A stretch of 64,000 nt of DNA from Pseudomonadota bacterium (GTDB lineage Bacteria > Pseudomonadota > Gammaproteobacteria > Ga0077536): NCBI GenBank assembly GCA_016719885.1, contig JADJYF010000018.1, positions 103,033-167,032 of the forward strand. Reading direction: 5' to 3'. The notes below the pieces were generated by a model. It was not told the DNA's origin and ran no database searches. It worked only from the letters and a program-made list of their open reading frames with translations. The position numbers and the translations under genes were made by a program. This document shows, one piece after another, positions 9,570-18,148 of the stretch. Each line of letters starts with the position of its first letter. Position 1 is the stretch's first letter.

Positions 9570-11621
9570 TCACGGTGCAAGCAGCGTTTCGAGATATTCC
9601 TCGACATTGCTGTAGCCATCACCATCGCGATCCTTGGCGGCGTCGCTCGCGTCCTGGGGCGCAAGGCCGATGCCGGCTTCCCAGGCATCAGGCATGCCGT
9701 CGTGATCGCTGTCCCGCGGCGCGGCCGCGGAGGCGAGTTCCGGAAAGCCGCCGACCTCGTCCGGCGAGTTGATCATCGTACCGCGCGCGCCGCGCACCGC
9801 TTCGACCACGCGGCGATCGACCGCGTCACGCCACGGCCGATTGGCGCCCGCCTGCGCCAGCACCGCCTCGCTCACCGCCGCGCCGCCAACGCGCGGCACC
9901 GGTGGGCTCGCGAACGGCTGGCTGGCGCGGATTGCGGGAGGCAGCGCCTGGGCTTCGAAGCCGAGCGAGAACATCGCAAAGGCGTCGCCCGTATCAGCGC
10001 CGATTGCCGGTCCGGAATTGTCCTGCGCGAAGATGCGCGGGTAGACCGCGCGCGCGCTGTCACCCTTGTTCACCACGAAGGCCGGCGCTTGGCTGGCCGG
10101 CCCCTTCACGTATCGATTTCCAATCACATTGATGTGACTCTCGCGCCCGATTTCGTCGACCGCCTCGCCGCCGGTGCGGCCCCAGCCGTCCACCAGGTTT
10201 TCAATCAAGTCGACCGCGCCGGCGTCCTTGATCAAGGGATTGCGGAAATCGAGCTGCGTCAGCAGCGAATGATGCACGGTGACGCGCTCGGAGCCGTCAC
10301 CGATCAGTACGCCGGCGCCGTGGCGACCCTTGGGATGGCGACTCTTGTTCAGCGCCTCGCTGAAGATGCACCACGAGAGCGACACGTCCTGGGCTCCCTC
10401 CCACACCTGTACGACCTCGTCTTCGCTCCAACTCATCGAAACATGATCGACGACGACATTTCGCGCACCGTTGATTTGCAAAGCGTCATTGTTCTCCGCA
10501 TCGACCGGCCCGCGATTGCCGGGCCGAATACGCAGGTAACGCAGGACCACGTCATCGGCGGCAACCACCAATCCTGCGTCACGCAGCATGATGCCGCCAC
10601 CGGTGGCGCTGTGGCCGGCGACGGTGACGCGCCCGGCGCGGATTTCCAATGGCCGCGTGAGCCGGATGCTGCCGCCGACGCGGAACACCACGATGCGCGG
10701 TCCACTTTCCGCCAGCGCGGCGCGCAGCGAACCAGGACCATCGTCGGCGAGCGTGGTGACTTCGATGACCCGTCCGCCGCGCCCGCCGGCGGTGCGACTG
10801 CCAAAGCCGGCCGCGCCGGGAAAGGCCGGGATGTCGGCGGTCGCAAGCGGCCCGCGCGCGGTCTGCGCGGGCACGAGCGGCGACTGGCTCTGTTTGTGCG
10901 CCTGCGGCGGCGGCGCTTCGTCCGCCTTGGCCTGTGCTTCATCCGTCAATTCGAACACCACGCGTCCGAACACCTGGACGCGCACCAGTCGGCCACCAGC
11001 GTCCCGCCAATAGATGCGGTCAGCCGTTTCGGGATTGCTGATGACAAAGCGCTCGGTGGCCAGCGGCCGCCCGTCGAACTCGATCGTCTCGCGGCCCGCG
11101 TAACGGAGTTCGGCATCGACCACCGTCGGCTTTTCCCAGGCGCCGAGCAGCGCGAACTTGCGGCTGGCCTGGTCGGCGCCACGGGCAACGACCCGCATGG
11201 CGGAGAACTCGGTGAGGAAATCGGCCTCGAGCGGCGCACTGCCCGTGCCCTTCAGCCCGCGTTGACTGCGAATGGTGAGGGTGCGCTCGGCGATTTGGGC
11301 GGTGATTGCCCAAGGCTTGCGTGGACGCGCAACATCGAGCGAGAAATCGAGGGGCGTCAGCACCGCGTCGCGCCGGCTCTGCATATGGTGCGTCAGATGG
11401 CCCTGCTCACCCTTGGCCGCGAAGCGTACTTCGTCGTCCATCACCAGCGTGTCGCCGAGCTGGCGATCGGCGAGCCGCATCCATCCGACCTTCACGCCGT
11501 GGTTGCGCATGGCATACCACCAGGCATCGGTGCCGCCCGCTACCGCCGATGAGCCGCCGGCGAGCATGCAAATCAACAGGCACAGTCGCGACGCGTCGCG
11601 CAGTGACCGGCAAAGCTTCAT
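9570..11621 (-). CDS. Exported beta-helix polysaccharide lyase with unusual N-terminal domain and Ca-binding tail
   Basis: The product is 683 aa from the ATG at 11621. That start gives a clean signal peptide (LCLLICMLAGGSSAVAGG), whereas the ATG 30 bases upstream adds only basic residues. Residues 25-225 form a beta-rich domain of unknown specific function. From about residue 245 there is a pectate-lyase-like right-handed beta-helix opening with FPGAAGFGSRTAGGRGGRV. The last 50 residues carry DSDHDGMPDAWE and DRDGDGYSNVEEYL, which resemble thrombospondin-type-3 or EF-hand-like calcium loops. It probably trims the exported glycan in the periplasm or outside the cell. A shorter paralogue without the N-terminal domain is at 15.9-17.3 kb. 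Confidence 0.7.
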   Translation of the reverse strand: MKLCRSLRDASRLCLLICMLAGGSSAVAGGTDAWWYAMRNHGVKVGWMRLADRQLGDTLVMDDEVRFAAKGEQGHLTHHMQSRRDAVLTPLDFSLDVARPRKPWAITAQIAERTLTIRSQRGLKGTGSAPLEADFLTEFSAMRVVARGADQASRKFALLGAWEKPTVVDAELRYAGRETIEFDGRPLATERFVISNPETADRIYWRDAGGRLVRVQVFGRVVFELTDEAQAKADEAPPPQAHKQSQSPLVPAQTARGPLATADIPAFPGAAGFGSRTAGGRGGRVIEVTTLADDGPGSLRAALAESGPRIVVFRVGGSIRLTRPLEIRAGRVTVAGHSATGGGIMLRDAGLVVAADDVVLRYLRIRPGNRGPVDAENNDALQINGARNVVVDHVSMSWSEDEVVQVWEGAQDVSLSWCIFSEALNKSRHPKGRHGAGVLIGDGSERVTVHHSLLTQLDFRNPLIKDAGAVDLIENLVDGWGRTGGEAVDEIGRESHINVIGNRYVKGPASQAPAFVVNKGDSARAVYPRIFAQDNSGPAIGADTGDAFAMFSLGFEAQALPPAIRASQPFASPPVPRVGGAAVSEAVLAQAGANRPWRDAVDRRVVEAVRGARGTMINSPDEVGGFPELASAAAPRDSDHDGMPDAWEAGIGLAPQDASDAAKDRDGDGYSNVEEYLETLLAP

Positions 11622-11655
11622 GGACACTCGCACTCTGAATCCGTTGAACAAGGCC

Positions 11656-11684
11656 TATACTACGTGCGAACCGGAGAACGATCA
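11656..11684 (+). promoter_or_regulatory. Candidate -10 element and ribosome binding site for the methyltransferase
   Basis: TATACT at 11656-11661 matches five of six positions of a sigma-70 -10 box, though no good -35 sits 16-18 bases upstream. GGAGAA at 11673-11678 is a strong ribosome binding site that ends just ahead of two ATC codons at 11681 and 11684. A transcript from this -10 would have a very short leader. The site matters because it marks the likely start of a gene without an ATG. Confidence 0.3.
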
Positions 11685-12562
11685 TCCCTAGCGCCAACGG
11701 CGTTACGCCGTCCACAGACCCACCAGCGGCGACCGCCCCACGCAGCGCGGCGCAGATTCGCGCGCATTACGAGCTGGAGAAAGAACTCGCCGCGCGCCTG
11801 CGACAGGCGCCAAGCGAACAGCGCGCAGGACTTTATCGCGAACTCTACGATGAGTTGTTCCGGCGCGTACCGGATCACAGCCAGTGGCGCGCCAAGGCCA
11901 GCGCCGACGTCGAGCGGCGCCACTGGCGCGAATTGAAACTGGTGCGCAACCACCTGGCGCGCGGCGCGACATTTCTCGAACTTGGCGCCGGCGACTGCCA
12001 GTTCGCCCTCGCACTATGTGAGTGGGCAGGCAGCGTGGTGGCTGTCGACGTATCGACCGAGATCGTCGCGCACCTGTCGACACCATCCAATTTCGAACTG
12101 CGCCTGTGCGACGGCGTGAGTGTGCCGGTCGCGCCGCACAGCGTGGATGTCGTATACAGCAATCAACTCATCGAGCACCTGCATCCCGACGACGTGCGCG
12201 CGCAACTGCGCGCGGTGCATGCGGCGCTACGACCCGGCGGCGCTTACCTGTGCCTCACGCCCCACAGCTACACTGGACCGCACGACGTGTCGCGCGGCTT
12301 CGACGACGTCGCCAGCGGCTTTCACCTGCATGAGTACACCAGCGGCGAACTGTGTGCGTTGCTGCGCGAGTGCGGCTTCGTCGCGATCCGGCAACTGGTC
12401 GGCGCTCGGGGGCGCTATGTGCCGTTGCCGCCGTGGCTCGGCGGCGCCCTGGAGCGCCTGCTAGCACCACTGCCGATGCAATGGCGAAGACGGCTCGGCG
12501 AGCTGCCGATCCTGCGCATGATGCTCCATCGCCTGATGGTCATCGCACGCACGCCTGCCTGA
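11684..12562 (+). CDS. Class I SAM-dependent methyltransferase with an apparently non-canonical start codon
   Basis: The methyltransferase core is clear: motif I is FLELGAGDCQFALAL, an acidic end of strand two lies in VVAVDVS, and DVVYSNQLIEHLHPDDV and LRPGGAYLCLTPH follow. The frame is open and family-like well upstream of the only standard start, a TTG at 11855. The upstream residues include HYELEKELAARLR and YRELYDELFRRVPDH, which match the usual N-terminus of these enzymes. No ATG, GTG or TTG exists between the in-frame stop at 11645 and that TTG. A Shine-Dalgarno GGAGAA precedes ATC codons at 11681/11684, and ATT at 11756 is a further option. I chose 11684 by spacing. The target is probably a sugar or lipid-linked glycan intermediate. 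Confidence 0.7.
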   Translation: MPSANGVTPSTDPPAATAPRSAAQIRAHYELEKELAARLRQAPSEQRAGLYRELYDELFRRVPDHSQWRAKASADVERRHWRELKLVRNHLARGATFLELGAGDCQFALALCEWAGSVVAVDVSTEIVAHLSTPSNFELRLCDGVSVPVAPHSVDVVYSNQLIEHLHPDDVRAQLRAVHAALRPGGAYLCLTPHSYTGPHDVSRGFDDVASGFHLHEYTSGELCALLRECGFVAIRQLVGARGRYVPLPPWLGGALERLLAPLPMQWRRRLGELPILRMMLHRLMVIARTPA

Positions 12563-12567
12563 CATGT

Positions 12568-13683
12568 TCACCCGTCGCCCACGGGGCGTGTCAACTCGGC
12601 GAGATGGCTTTCGAGGGCGGCGATGATCGCCGGCCAGGCATAGGCCTGCACATCGCTGCGCGCGCGTTGACGCAGTCGGGCGCGCAACTCGGCGTCTTCA
12701 CTCACCGCCTGGATCGCCTGCGCCAAGGCGCGGCTGTCGCCAGGCTCGACCAGCAGGCCGTTTTCGCCGTCCCGTACCAGGTCGGGTATGCCGGCGTTGC
12801 GGCTGGCAATGACGACCAACCCCGCCGCCATCGCCTCCAGCAGTACGTTCGGCAGTCCTTCGTTACGCAGCGAGGGCAAAACCACGATGCCGGCTTGCGC
12901 CAGCCACGCGGGCACCTGCTCGGGCGCCGTTCGCCCCGCGAATTGAATACACGCAATACCTCGCGCCGCGGCTTGCAGTCGCTCGCGCTCCGGACCGTCG
13001 CCGACGATGGTCAAGCGCGCACCGGGACAACAACGCATCGCCTCGAGCAGATGGATGACGCCCTTGTCGGCGGCCAGACGACCGACGTAGAGCAACTCCG
13101 TGCGGTCGCCCGTCGCGGATGGCGCGGCGAGCTCGACGCCGTTGCCGATAACGCAGGATTTTGCCGCCACGTCGGCGGCGAGCCGGGCATGGCCGGCACT
13201 GCGCAGCGCCGCCTGCATTTGCTCGCCGAGGCGCGCGGTCTGCACGGCGATGCGATCGGCCCGGCGATAGACCCACGGCGCCAGCCAGCGTGCCTGTCGG
13301 CTGCCGACGAAATCGAATTCAACCTCGGAACGGATCCACACCAGCGTCGGTAGCGACCACCAGCGACCGGCGATGACCGCGATCAAGCCGTCGATGACGC
13401 TCTGGTAGGCAACGAGCACGTCGAGTGCATGGCGGCGCGCAGCCAATGCGCGCAGCGACCCGACCAGGTCGGCCACGAACCGCAGACCGCGGCGTCGCGC
13501 CGTGCAGCGTCTTACCACCAGGCAGCGTGGACGGTTCCGCAGTGACTCCGGCACGGTGGCGCTGCGGGTGAACAGCGTCACCTCGTGACGCTCGGCGAGA
13601 CGTGCGGCGGCGCCCATGGCCTGGGTCTCGGCGCCTCCGAGCACCTCCGGAGGCAGGCCCGCGACGAGAATTCCAATTTTCAT
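12568..13683 (-). CDS. Glycosyltransferase family 4
   Basis: The 371-aa GT-B protein starts MKIGILVAGLPPEVLGGAET, a typical GT4 N-terminus with the glycine-rich acceptor motif. The donor half shows ELLYVGRLAADKGVIHLLEA, LTIVGDGPERERL and the conserved LRNEGLPNVLLEAMA region. The ATG at 13683 is preferred over an in-frame ATG 39 codons upstream, which adds an unrelated leader. It converges with the methyltransferase (stops 5 nt apart). Its promoter must lie in the AT-richer 134-nt region shared with the VPLPA-CTERM gene. Donor and acceptor sugars are unknown. Confidence 0.8.
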   Translation of the reverse strand: MKIGILVAGLPPEVLGGAETQAMGAAARLAERHEVTLFTRSATVPESLRNRPRCLVVRRCTARRRGLRFVADLVGSLRALAARRHALDVLVAYQSVIDGLIAVIAGRWWSLPTLVWIRSEVEFDFVGSRQARWLAPWVYRRADRIAVQTARLGEQMQAALRSAGHARLAADVAAKSCVIGNGVELAAPSATGDRTELLYVGRLAADKGVIHLLEAMRCCPGARLTIVGDGPERERLQAAARGIACIQFAGRTAPEQVPAWLAQAGIVVLPSLRNEGLPNVLLEAMAAGLVVIASRNAGIPDLVRDGENGLLVEPGDSRALAQAIQAVSEDAELRARLRQRARSDVQAYAWPAIIAALESHLAELTRPVGDG

Positions 13684-13817
13684 GAAGCTGCTGACTGGTT
13701 CACAATTATTAACGCCCGGATGACGGCCGGTCGTGCTGAAATCTTCAAACTTCAGGCCGCGCCTGATCGCGCGTGTTGGCAACTCCACGGCACTGACCAA
13801 GTATGGACGATAGCGCT

Positions 13818-14498
13818 ATGAGCAAGAAATCGGATGTTGCGCGGTCATGGCGCCTGTCGGCGCTCGCCGCCCTCTTCCTGTTCGCCGCCCCGTCGACCTT
13901 CGCCGCCCCGGTCGGCATCGGCTTCAAAGGCCTGCTCGAAGATGGCGGCAAGTTCCTTGGTTACATCATCTACGGTGATCAGGACGTCGACAGCATCACC
14001 CCCGCCACCCCCACCGGCGTGGACGGCCGCGGACGTTACACGGGCGGCTTCTGGCAGGTCGACGTGAAGGGTGGCAGCACGACGGTCGACGCCAGCTTGA
14101 GCAATCTGAGCGGAGGGCGGGCGCCGGTGGAAACCGTGCAATCGGCCGCCTTGATCTCGTTGCTGACCCTCGGGCCGGAAAGCGGCGAACTACCGCGCCT
14201 GGAATTGTTGTTCGAGGCACGGCCCGATTACGACGCTGATGTGCAACCCACCGTGCTCGACATCGTCGACTTTTATGCATCGTTCACCGACGGCTTGCAC
14301 GTCGCCTTCAGCCGTTACCAGGACCGCTTCGGCGTATCGAGCAACGTGGTGGCTGACAGCATCGAGATTTTTGACGCGACTCACCTGTTGCCCACGACCA
14401 GCGTTCCGCTGCCGGCGCCGCTGGCGCTGCTGGCCGCGGCGTGCGGCTTGCTCGCGCCCCTGGGCGCCCGCCGCAAGCCGGGCCGCGCGCACGCCTGA
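13818..14498 (+). CDS. Exported VPLPA-CTERM (exosortase-type) protein of unknown function
   Basis: The 226-aa protein has a signal peptide (SALAALFLFAAPSTFAAP), a beta-rich middle with no recognised domain, and a C-terminal sorting signal. The signal is SVPLPAPLALLAAACGLLAP followed by GARRK, that is a VPLPA motif, a hydrophobic helix and a basic end. This is the layout of VPLPA/PEP-CTERM substrates, which are cleaved by exosortases and usually associated with exopolysaccharide loci. No exosortase gene is in the window. Two ATGs (13803, 13818) are possible; the second gives the more compact signal peptide. The protein could be a surface or biofilm-matrix component, but nothing more specific can be read. 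Confidence 0.65.
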   Translation: MSKKSDVARSWRLSALAALFLFAAPSTFAAPVGIGFKGLLEDGGKFLGYIIYGDQDVDSITPATPTGVDGRGRYTGGFWQVDVKGGSTTVDASLSNLSGGRAPVETVQSAALISLLTLGPESGELPRLELLFEARPDYDADVQPTVLDIVDFYASFTDGLHVAFSRYQDRFGVSSNVVADSIEIFDATHLLPTTSVPLPAPLALLAAACGLLAPLGARRKPGRAHA

Positions 14499-14594
14499 AC
14501 GATACGGCGGCGCCGACGCACCGAGCCGAGCGACGGCAGTCCGTCACTCGCGCCACGCGCCTCGGCTTCGCAGCCCGCTCCACGCACTCATAGC

Positions 14595-15911
14595 ATGCGC
14601 CCCGCCGGCAAAACCACGCGGCTGCTGTGGGTCACCTACGATTTTCCGCCGCGCCAGGCGGCCGGCGCATTTCGCCCGGTCAAGCTATACAAGTACCTCG
14701 ACAAGTCCCGCCTCAGCATCGACTTCCTGACCAGCCGCGCCGAGTCCTTCGCCAGCGGCGAGCAGCTGCTGGAGGATCTCGAGCCCGCACCGACGGTGTG
14801 GCGCGCCGGTGGCCTGCCACTCGATCGCTTGTTCGAGAAACCGAAGCGCGTGCTGGCACGTGTGGGACTGGCGCGCGCCGAGGGGCGCAGCCTGTGGGAA
14901 CGCATTGCCTATCGCGTGGTATTGGCCTGCGCGTTTCCGGACAAGCACGCATGGTGGGGCCTGCGTGCGGCCGTACGCGCCGTGATGCTGCACGCGCGGC
15001 GACGCTTCGATGCGGTTTACACGACCTCCCATCCCGAAAGTGCTCATCTGCCAGGCCTGTTGCTCAAGCGCCTGGGAGTGCCGTGGATTGTCGATTACCG
15101 CTATGGCGGCCCGCTGTGGACGACCACGCTCACCGTCGGTCGCCGCTCGGTATGGGGTGCGGCCCGTGAGATAGCCTACCAGCGCCGGGTACTCGAGCGC
15201 GCCGATTTCGTCATCGTGCAAAGCGACACCATCCGCAACGATTTCATCGCCCGCTTCGGGCTCGCTCCCGAGCGCATCGTGGCGCTGCCCAATGGTTACG
15301 ATGAAGAGGGCTTCCGCGAGTACGGCACACAACAAGCGCCGTTTGCGCGCGCGCCGGGCGAACTGCATCTGTTGCATGTGGGCGGCGACTGGTACCCCGA
15401 CGCCGGGCACGTCGCCAACCTGCTCGATCTATGCCGACGACTGGCGGCCGACATCGGCGCGGACGTGGTAATACACGCGGTAGGTGTCGATATCCTGCGC
15501 GATGACCTGCCGCCGCCCGGCAGTGGCTGCCGTTACGTTCATCACGGCCACCGCCCGCACCGCGAGGTGATTGGCTATCTCGCGGCCTGCGACGCCTTCA
15601 TTCTCTCGACCATGGCCGACACCGACAGCGGCCGCTCGATCACCGGTTTTCTACCCGCCAAGCTGTGGGAATACCTGCGCGCTGGCAAGGCCATCCTGTG
15701 GATGGGCCCGCAGGATGACGCCTGGCGTTACGCCGAGGAGTGTGGCGCGGTAATCTACCTGGGCTCGCTCGGCAGTCCGCGCGTGTTGCCGGCAACCGAG
15801 GTCCGCGCGGCGATCGCGGCGGGCGCTCGCAATCAGCAACGAGCCCATGAGCATGATTGGCGCTCGCGCGCGGCGGCGTTCGATGACATCGTGGCGCGGG
15901 TGTTGTTTTGA
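14595..15911 (+). CDS. Glycosyltransferase, GT4-like
   Basis: The 438-aa protein starts LLWVTYDFPPRQAAGAFRP, the opening of a GT4 subgroup found in exopolysaccharide clusters. Its C-terminal half contains FVIVQSDTIRNDF, IVALPNGYDEEGF, LHLLHVGGDWYPDAGH and a D-x-G-R-S-I-T-G-F-L-P-A-K-L-W-E-Y segment typical of the donor site. The acceptor domain is longer than in most GT4 enzymes. It is followed after 28 nt by the second beta-helix lyase, so the two are likely co-transcribed. Specificity is unknown. Confidence 0.75.
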   Translation: MRPAGKTTRLLWVTYDFPPRQAAGAFRPVKLYKYLDKSRLSIDFLTSRAESFASGEQLLEDLEPAPTVWRAGGLPLDRLFEKPKRVLARVGLARAEGRSLWERIAYRVVLACAFPDKHAWWGLRAAVRAVMLHARRRFDAVYTTSHPESAHLPGLLLKRLGVPWIVDYRYGGPLWTTTLTVGRRSVWGAAREIAYQRRVLERADFVIVQSDTIRNDFIARFGLAPERIVALPNGYDEEGFREYGTQQAPFARAPGELHLLHVGGDWYPDAGHVANLLDLCRRLAADIGADVVIHAVGVDILRDDLPPPGSGCRYVHHGHRPHREVIGYLAACDAFILSTMADTDSGRSITGFLPAKLWEYLRAGKAILWMGPQDDAWRYAEECGAVIYLGSLGSPRVLPATEVRAAIAAGARNQQRAHEHDWRSRAAAFDDIVARVLF

Positions 15912-15939
15912 TGCACGGGCATTGCCCCGGAGGACTGCC

Positions 15940-17349
15940 ATGCTCGACACATCACCGCCGCTGTCCGCGAGCCTTGCCACGGGTGCGCGCCTGACAATGC
16001 TGCTGTGCATGGCGCTGCTCGGGGCGACGCCGGTGCAGGCGGACTCGAGCAACGCGGGCACCGAAGCGGCGCTGCCGGTGTTCCCTGGCGCGGTGGGATT
16101 CGGCACCCATACGCGCGCCGGCCGCGGCGGGCGCGTGATCGCCGTGACCTCGCTCGCCAACGATGGCCCCGGCACTCTGCGCGCCGCACTCGAAGCCAGC
16201 GGTCCACGCATCGTGGTGTTCAGGGTCGGCGGCGTGATCACCTTGACCGACAAGCTGTATATCCGCTCGCCTTTCGTCACGGTCGCCGGCCAGACGGCGC
16301 CGGGGGACGGCATTACCTTGCGCAACTTCGGCCTGGTCATCGTCACCAACGATGTGCTGATTCGCCACCTGCGTATCCGACCGGGGGATGAAGGCGATAT
16401 CGACGCCTCGGCCAATGACGCCGTCGAGATCCTGGGCAATCGCGACAACGATGATGTCAGCGGCGCCTATAACGTGGTGCTCGACCATGTATCGTTGAGC
16501 TGGGCAGAGGACGAAGTGGTCAGCACCTGGTTTGGCGCGCATGACATCACGCTGTCGTGGTCCATCGTCAGCGAAGGCTTGAACCGCTCGCGCCATCACA
16601 AGGGCGAGCACAGCAGCGGCATGGTGATTGGCTATTACTCCGAGCGGGTCTCGGTCCACCACAACCTGTTCGCGCACAACCATTCGCGTAACCCGCTGTA
16701 CAAGTTCGGCGGCCTGCACGAGTTCACCGACAACGTGGTTTACAACTGGGGGGCGCTCTCGACCGACATCCTGGAAGGTGGGCCGGTCGCACGCATCAAT
16801 GTTCTACGCAATACCTACCTGCCGGGGCCGGCCACCACCTTGCGCCAGGAAATGCTGATCGAAACGCGCGACGAAGAATACGCGCCCAAGGTTCATGTCG
16901 CGGCGAATGTCGGCCCCAACCTGCCGGCGCCCGATGAACGCCCGTGGGACGGCATGTTCGCCAACTTCTCACGGCAGGTGGCCGCCGCGCACTACCGGGC
17001 CATCGAGCCCCATGCCACGCCGCTGCTCGACGCCGCGACCCATGCCGATGCCGGGCCGGTATTGACGGACGCCGGCGCCTCGCTGCCACGACGTGATGCG
17101 ATCGACGCACGCATCATCGAGGACGTGAAGCAACAACGTGGCCGCATCATCGACTCACCGCGCCAGGTTGGAGGATATGCCAGCGTACAGCCGGCCGCCG
17201 CCGAGCCCGATGGCGATGACGATGGCATGCCGGACGCATGGGAAACCGCCCATGGGCTGGCGCCCGCCGACGCGTCCGATGGAAACGGCGACCGCGATGG
17301 CGATGGCTACACCAATGTCGAGGAATACCTGAACGCGTCGTCGCCGTGA
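15940..17349 (+). CDS. Exported pectate-lyase-like beta-helix protein with Ca-binding tail
   Basis: The 469-aa product starts at the ATG at 15940 behind a good GGAGG (15929-15933), which decides against an in-frame start 93 nt upstream. A signal peptide (TMLLCMALLGATPVQA) is followed by the beta-helix domain. It opens FPGAVGFGTHTRAGRGGRV and includes SRHHKGEHSSGMVIGYYSER, as in pectate lyases. The C-terminus has DDDGMPDAWE and DRDGDGYTNVEEYL calcium-loop repeats. It is clearly paralogous to the protein at 9570-11621 but lacks that protein's extra N-terminal domain. It is likely a periplasmic or secreted lyase acting on the locus's own polysaccharide. It ends in a palindrome shared with the convergent gene. 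Confidence 0.75.
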   Translation: MLDTSPPLSASLATGARLTMLLCMALLGATPVQADSSNAGTEAALPVFPGAVGFGTHTRAGRGGRVIAVTSLANDGPGTLRAALEASGPRIVVFRVGGVITLTDKLYIRSPFVTVAGQTAPGDGITLRNFGLVIVTNDVLIRHLRIRPGDEGDIDASANDAVEILGNRDNDDVSGAYNVVLDHVSLSWAEDEVVSTWFGAHDITLSWSIVSEGLNRSRHHKGEHSSGMVIGYYSERVSVHHNLFAHNHSRNPLYKFGGLHEFTDNVVYNWGALSTDILEGGPVARINVLRNTYLPGPATTLRQEMLIETRDEEYAPKVHVAANVGPNLPAPDERPWDGMFANFSRQVAAAHYRAIEPHATPLLDAATHADAGPVLTDAGASLPRRDAIDARIIEDVKQQRGRIIDSPRQVGGYASVQPAAAEPDGDDDGMPDAWETAHGLAPADASDGNGDRDGDGYTNVEEYLNASSP

Positions 17350-17360
17350 GCGTCGCTCAC
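17346..17360. terminator. Perfect hairpin spanning both convergent stop codons
   Basis: GTGAGCG (17346-17352) and CGCTCAC (17354-17360) form a perfect 7-bp inverted repeat around one base. It contains the TGA of the lyase and the TCA (reverse-strand TGA) of the dehydrogenase-like gene. The same arms recur at 29877-29894, also between convergent stops. There is no T-run. A bidirectional terminator role is inferred from position and recurrence. Confidence 0.4.
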
Positions 17361-18148
17361 CAGGCGAGCGTCTCGAGCACGGCATTCTGTCTGCTCGTGC
17401 TTTCGATGAGGCGTGCGGCGCGGCGCAGCAGGTCAGGCGCCGCCACGGCCGTCGGCCACACCGAACGGGCGTCAAGGGCGCGCGTGAATACCCGCGCGCC
17501 CTTGACGTGAACGTCTCGATAGAAATCCACGGTAAGCGCCTCTGACGGCGCGCCGCCCAGGTGCAAACGTCCCCAGCGCGGCAGGGCCTGGAACAAGATA
17601 TCGGCGACCAGCGCACTGCCACTCACGTCGATGGCCGCGAATCCCGGTTTGTCCTGCTGGAGACTTTGAATGCGGCTGTGCGCCTCGCGCGGGTCGTGCG
17701 GCGACACCCATTCGCCACCGGCGAACCTCGGTGCGGCCGCCGCCAGGGTTACGACCGGCAGCGCGCCATGCCAATGCGCGGTGAGGGCAAGCAGCGCGGC
17801 AAACGGCGTGTCACCACTCACCACCGCCACCTCGCCGAGTTCGAGTTGCAAATCCTGCCAGGCGCCGAGCGCGGCCAGCAGCGGCGGCAGGGCCAGGGCC
17901 GCACCATCATCAAGATGCTCGGGCGGCGACAGGCAGTCCGCGGCAGCGACGCTGACAACCTGCCCTGGGGTGGCCTGTGCGACATCGCCGAGCGCCAGCA
18001 CCCGCATGCCTGGCCGCCACTCGCTCGCGCCGTGCGCATCGACCACGCGCGCCAACGCGTAGTCACCAAAGCCGCTGGTCGCGCGGCACCGGCGCATCGT
18101 CTCCACGGGCGTGACGCGCACAGCAAGCGGCGCGCGACTGTCAGTCAT
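17357..18148 (-). CDS. Degenerate medium-chain dehydrogenase/reductase-like protein
   Basis: The 263-aa protein resembles zinc-type alcohol dehydrogenases in overall order. There is a short GroES-like part (YALARVVDAHGASEWRPGMRVLAL) and then an alanine-rich Rossmann-like region. It is about 80 residues shorter than usual and the nucleotide-binding GxGxxG is replaced by VVSGDTPFAALLAL. No zinc-ligand set is obvious. The ATG at 18148 overlaps the end of the upstream bi-domain oxidoreductase by 8 nt, so the two are coupled. It may be a partner or a decayed paralogue of that protein's MDR half. Catalysis is doubtful. Confidence 0.5.
   Translation of the reverse strand: MTDSRAPLAVRVTPVETMRRCRATSGFGDYALARVVDAHGASEWRPGMRVLALGDVAQATPGQVVSVAAADCLSPPEHLDDGAALALPPLLAALGAWQDLQLELGEVAVVSGDTPFAALLALTAHWHGALPVVTLAAAAPRFAGGEWVSPHDPREAHSRIQSLQQDKPGFAAIDVSGSALVADILFQALPRWGRLHLGGAPSEALTVDFYRDVHVKGARVFTRALDARSVWPTAVAAPDLLRRAARLIESTSRQNAVLETLAW

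Noticed and set aside
9447..11552. A 701-codon frame opposite the beta-helix lyase gene
   Set aside because: It lacks recognisable motifs and is explained by GC-rich codon bias of the lyase gene, which has a signal peptide and conserved motifs.
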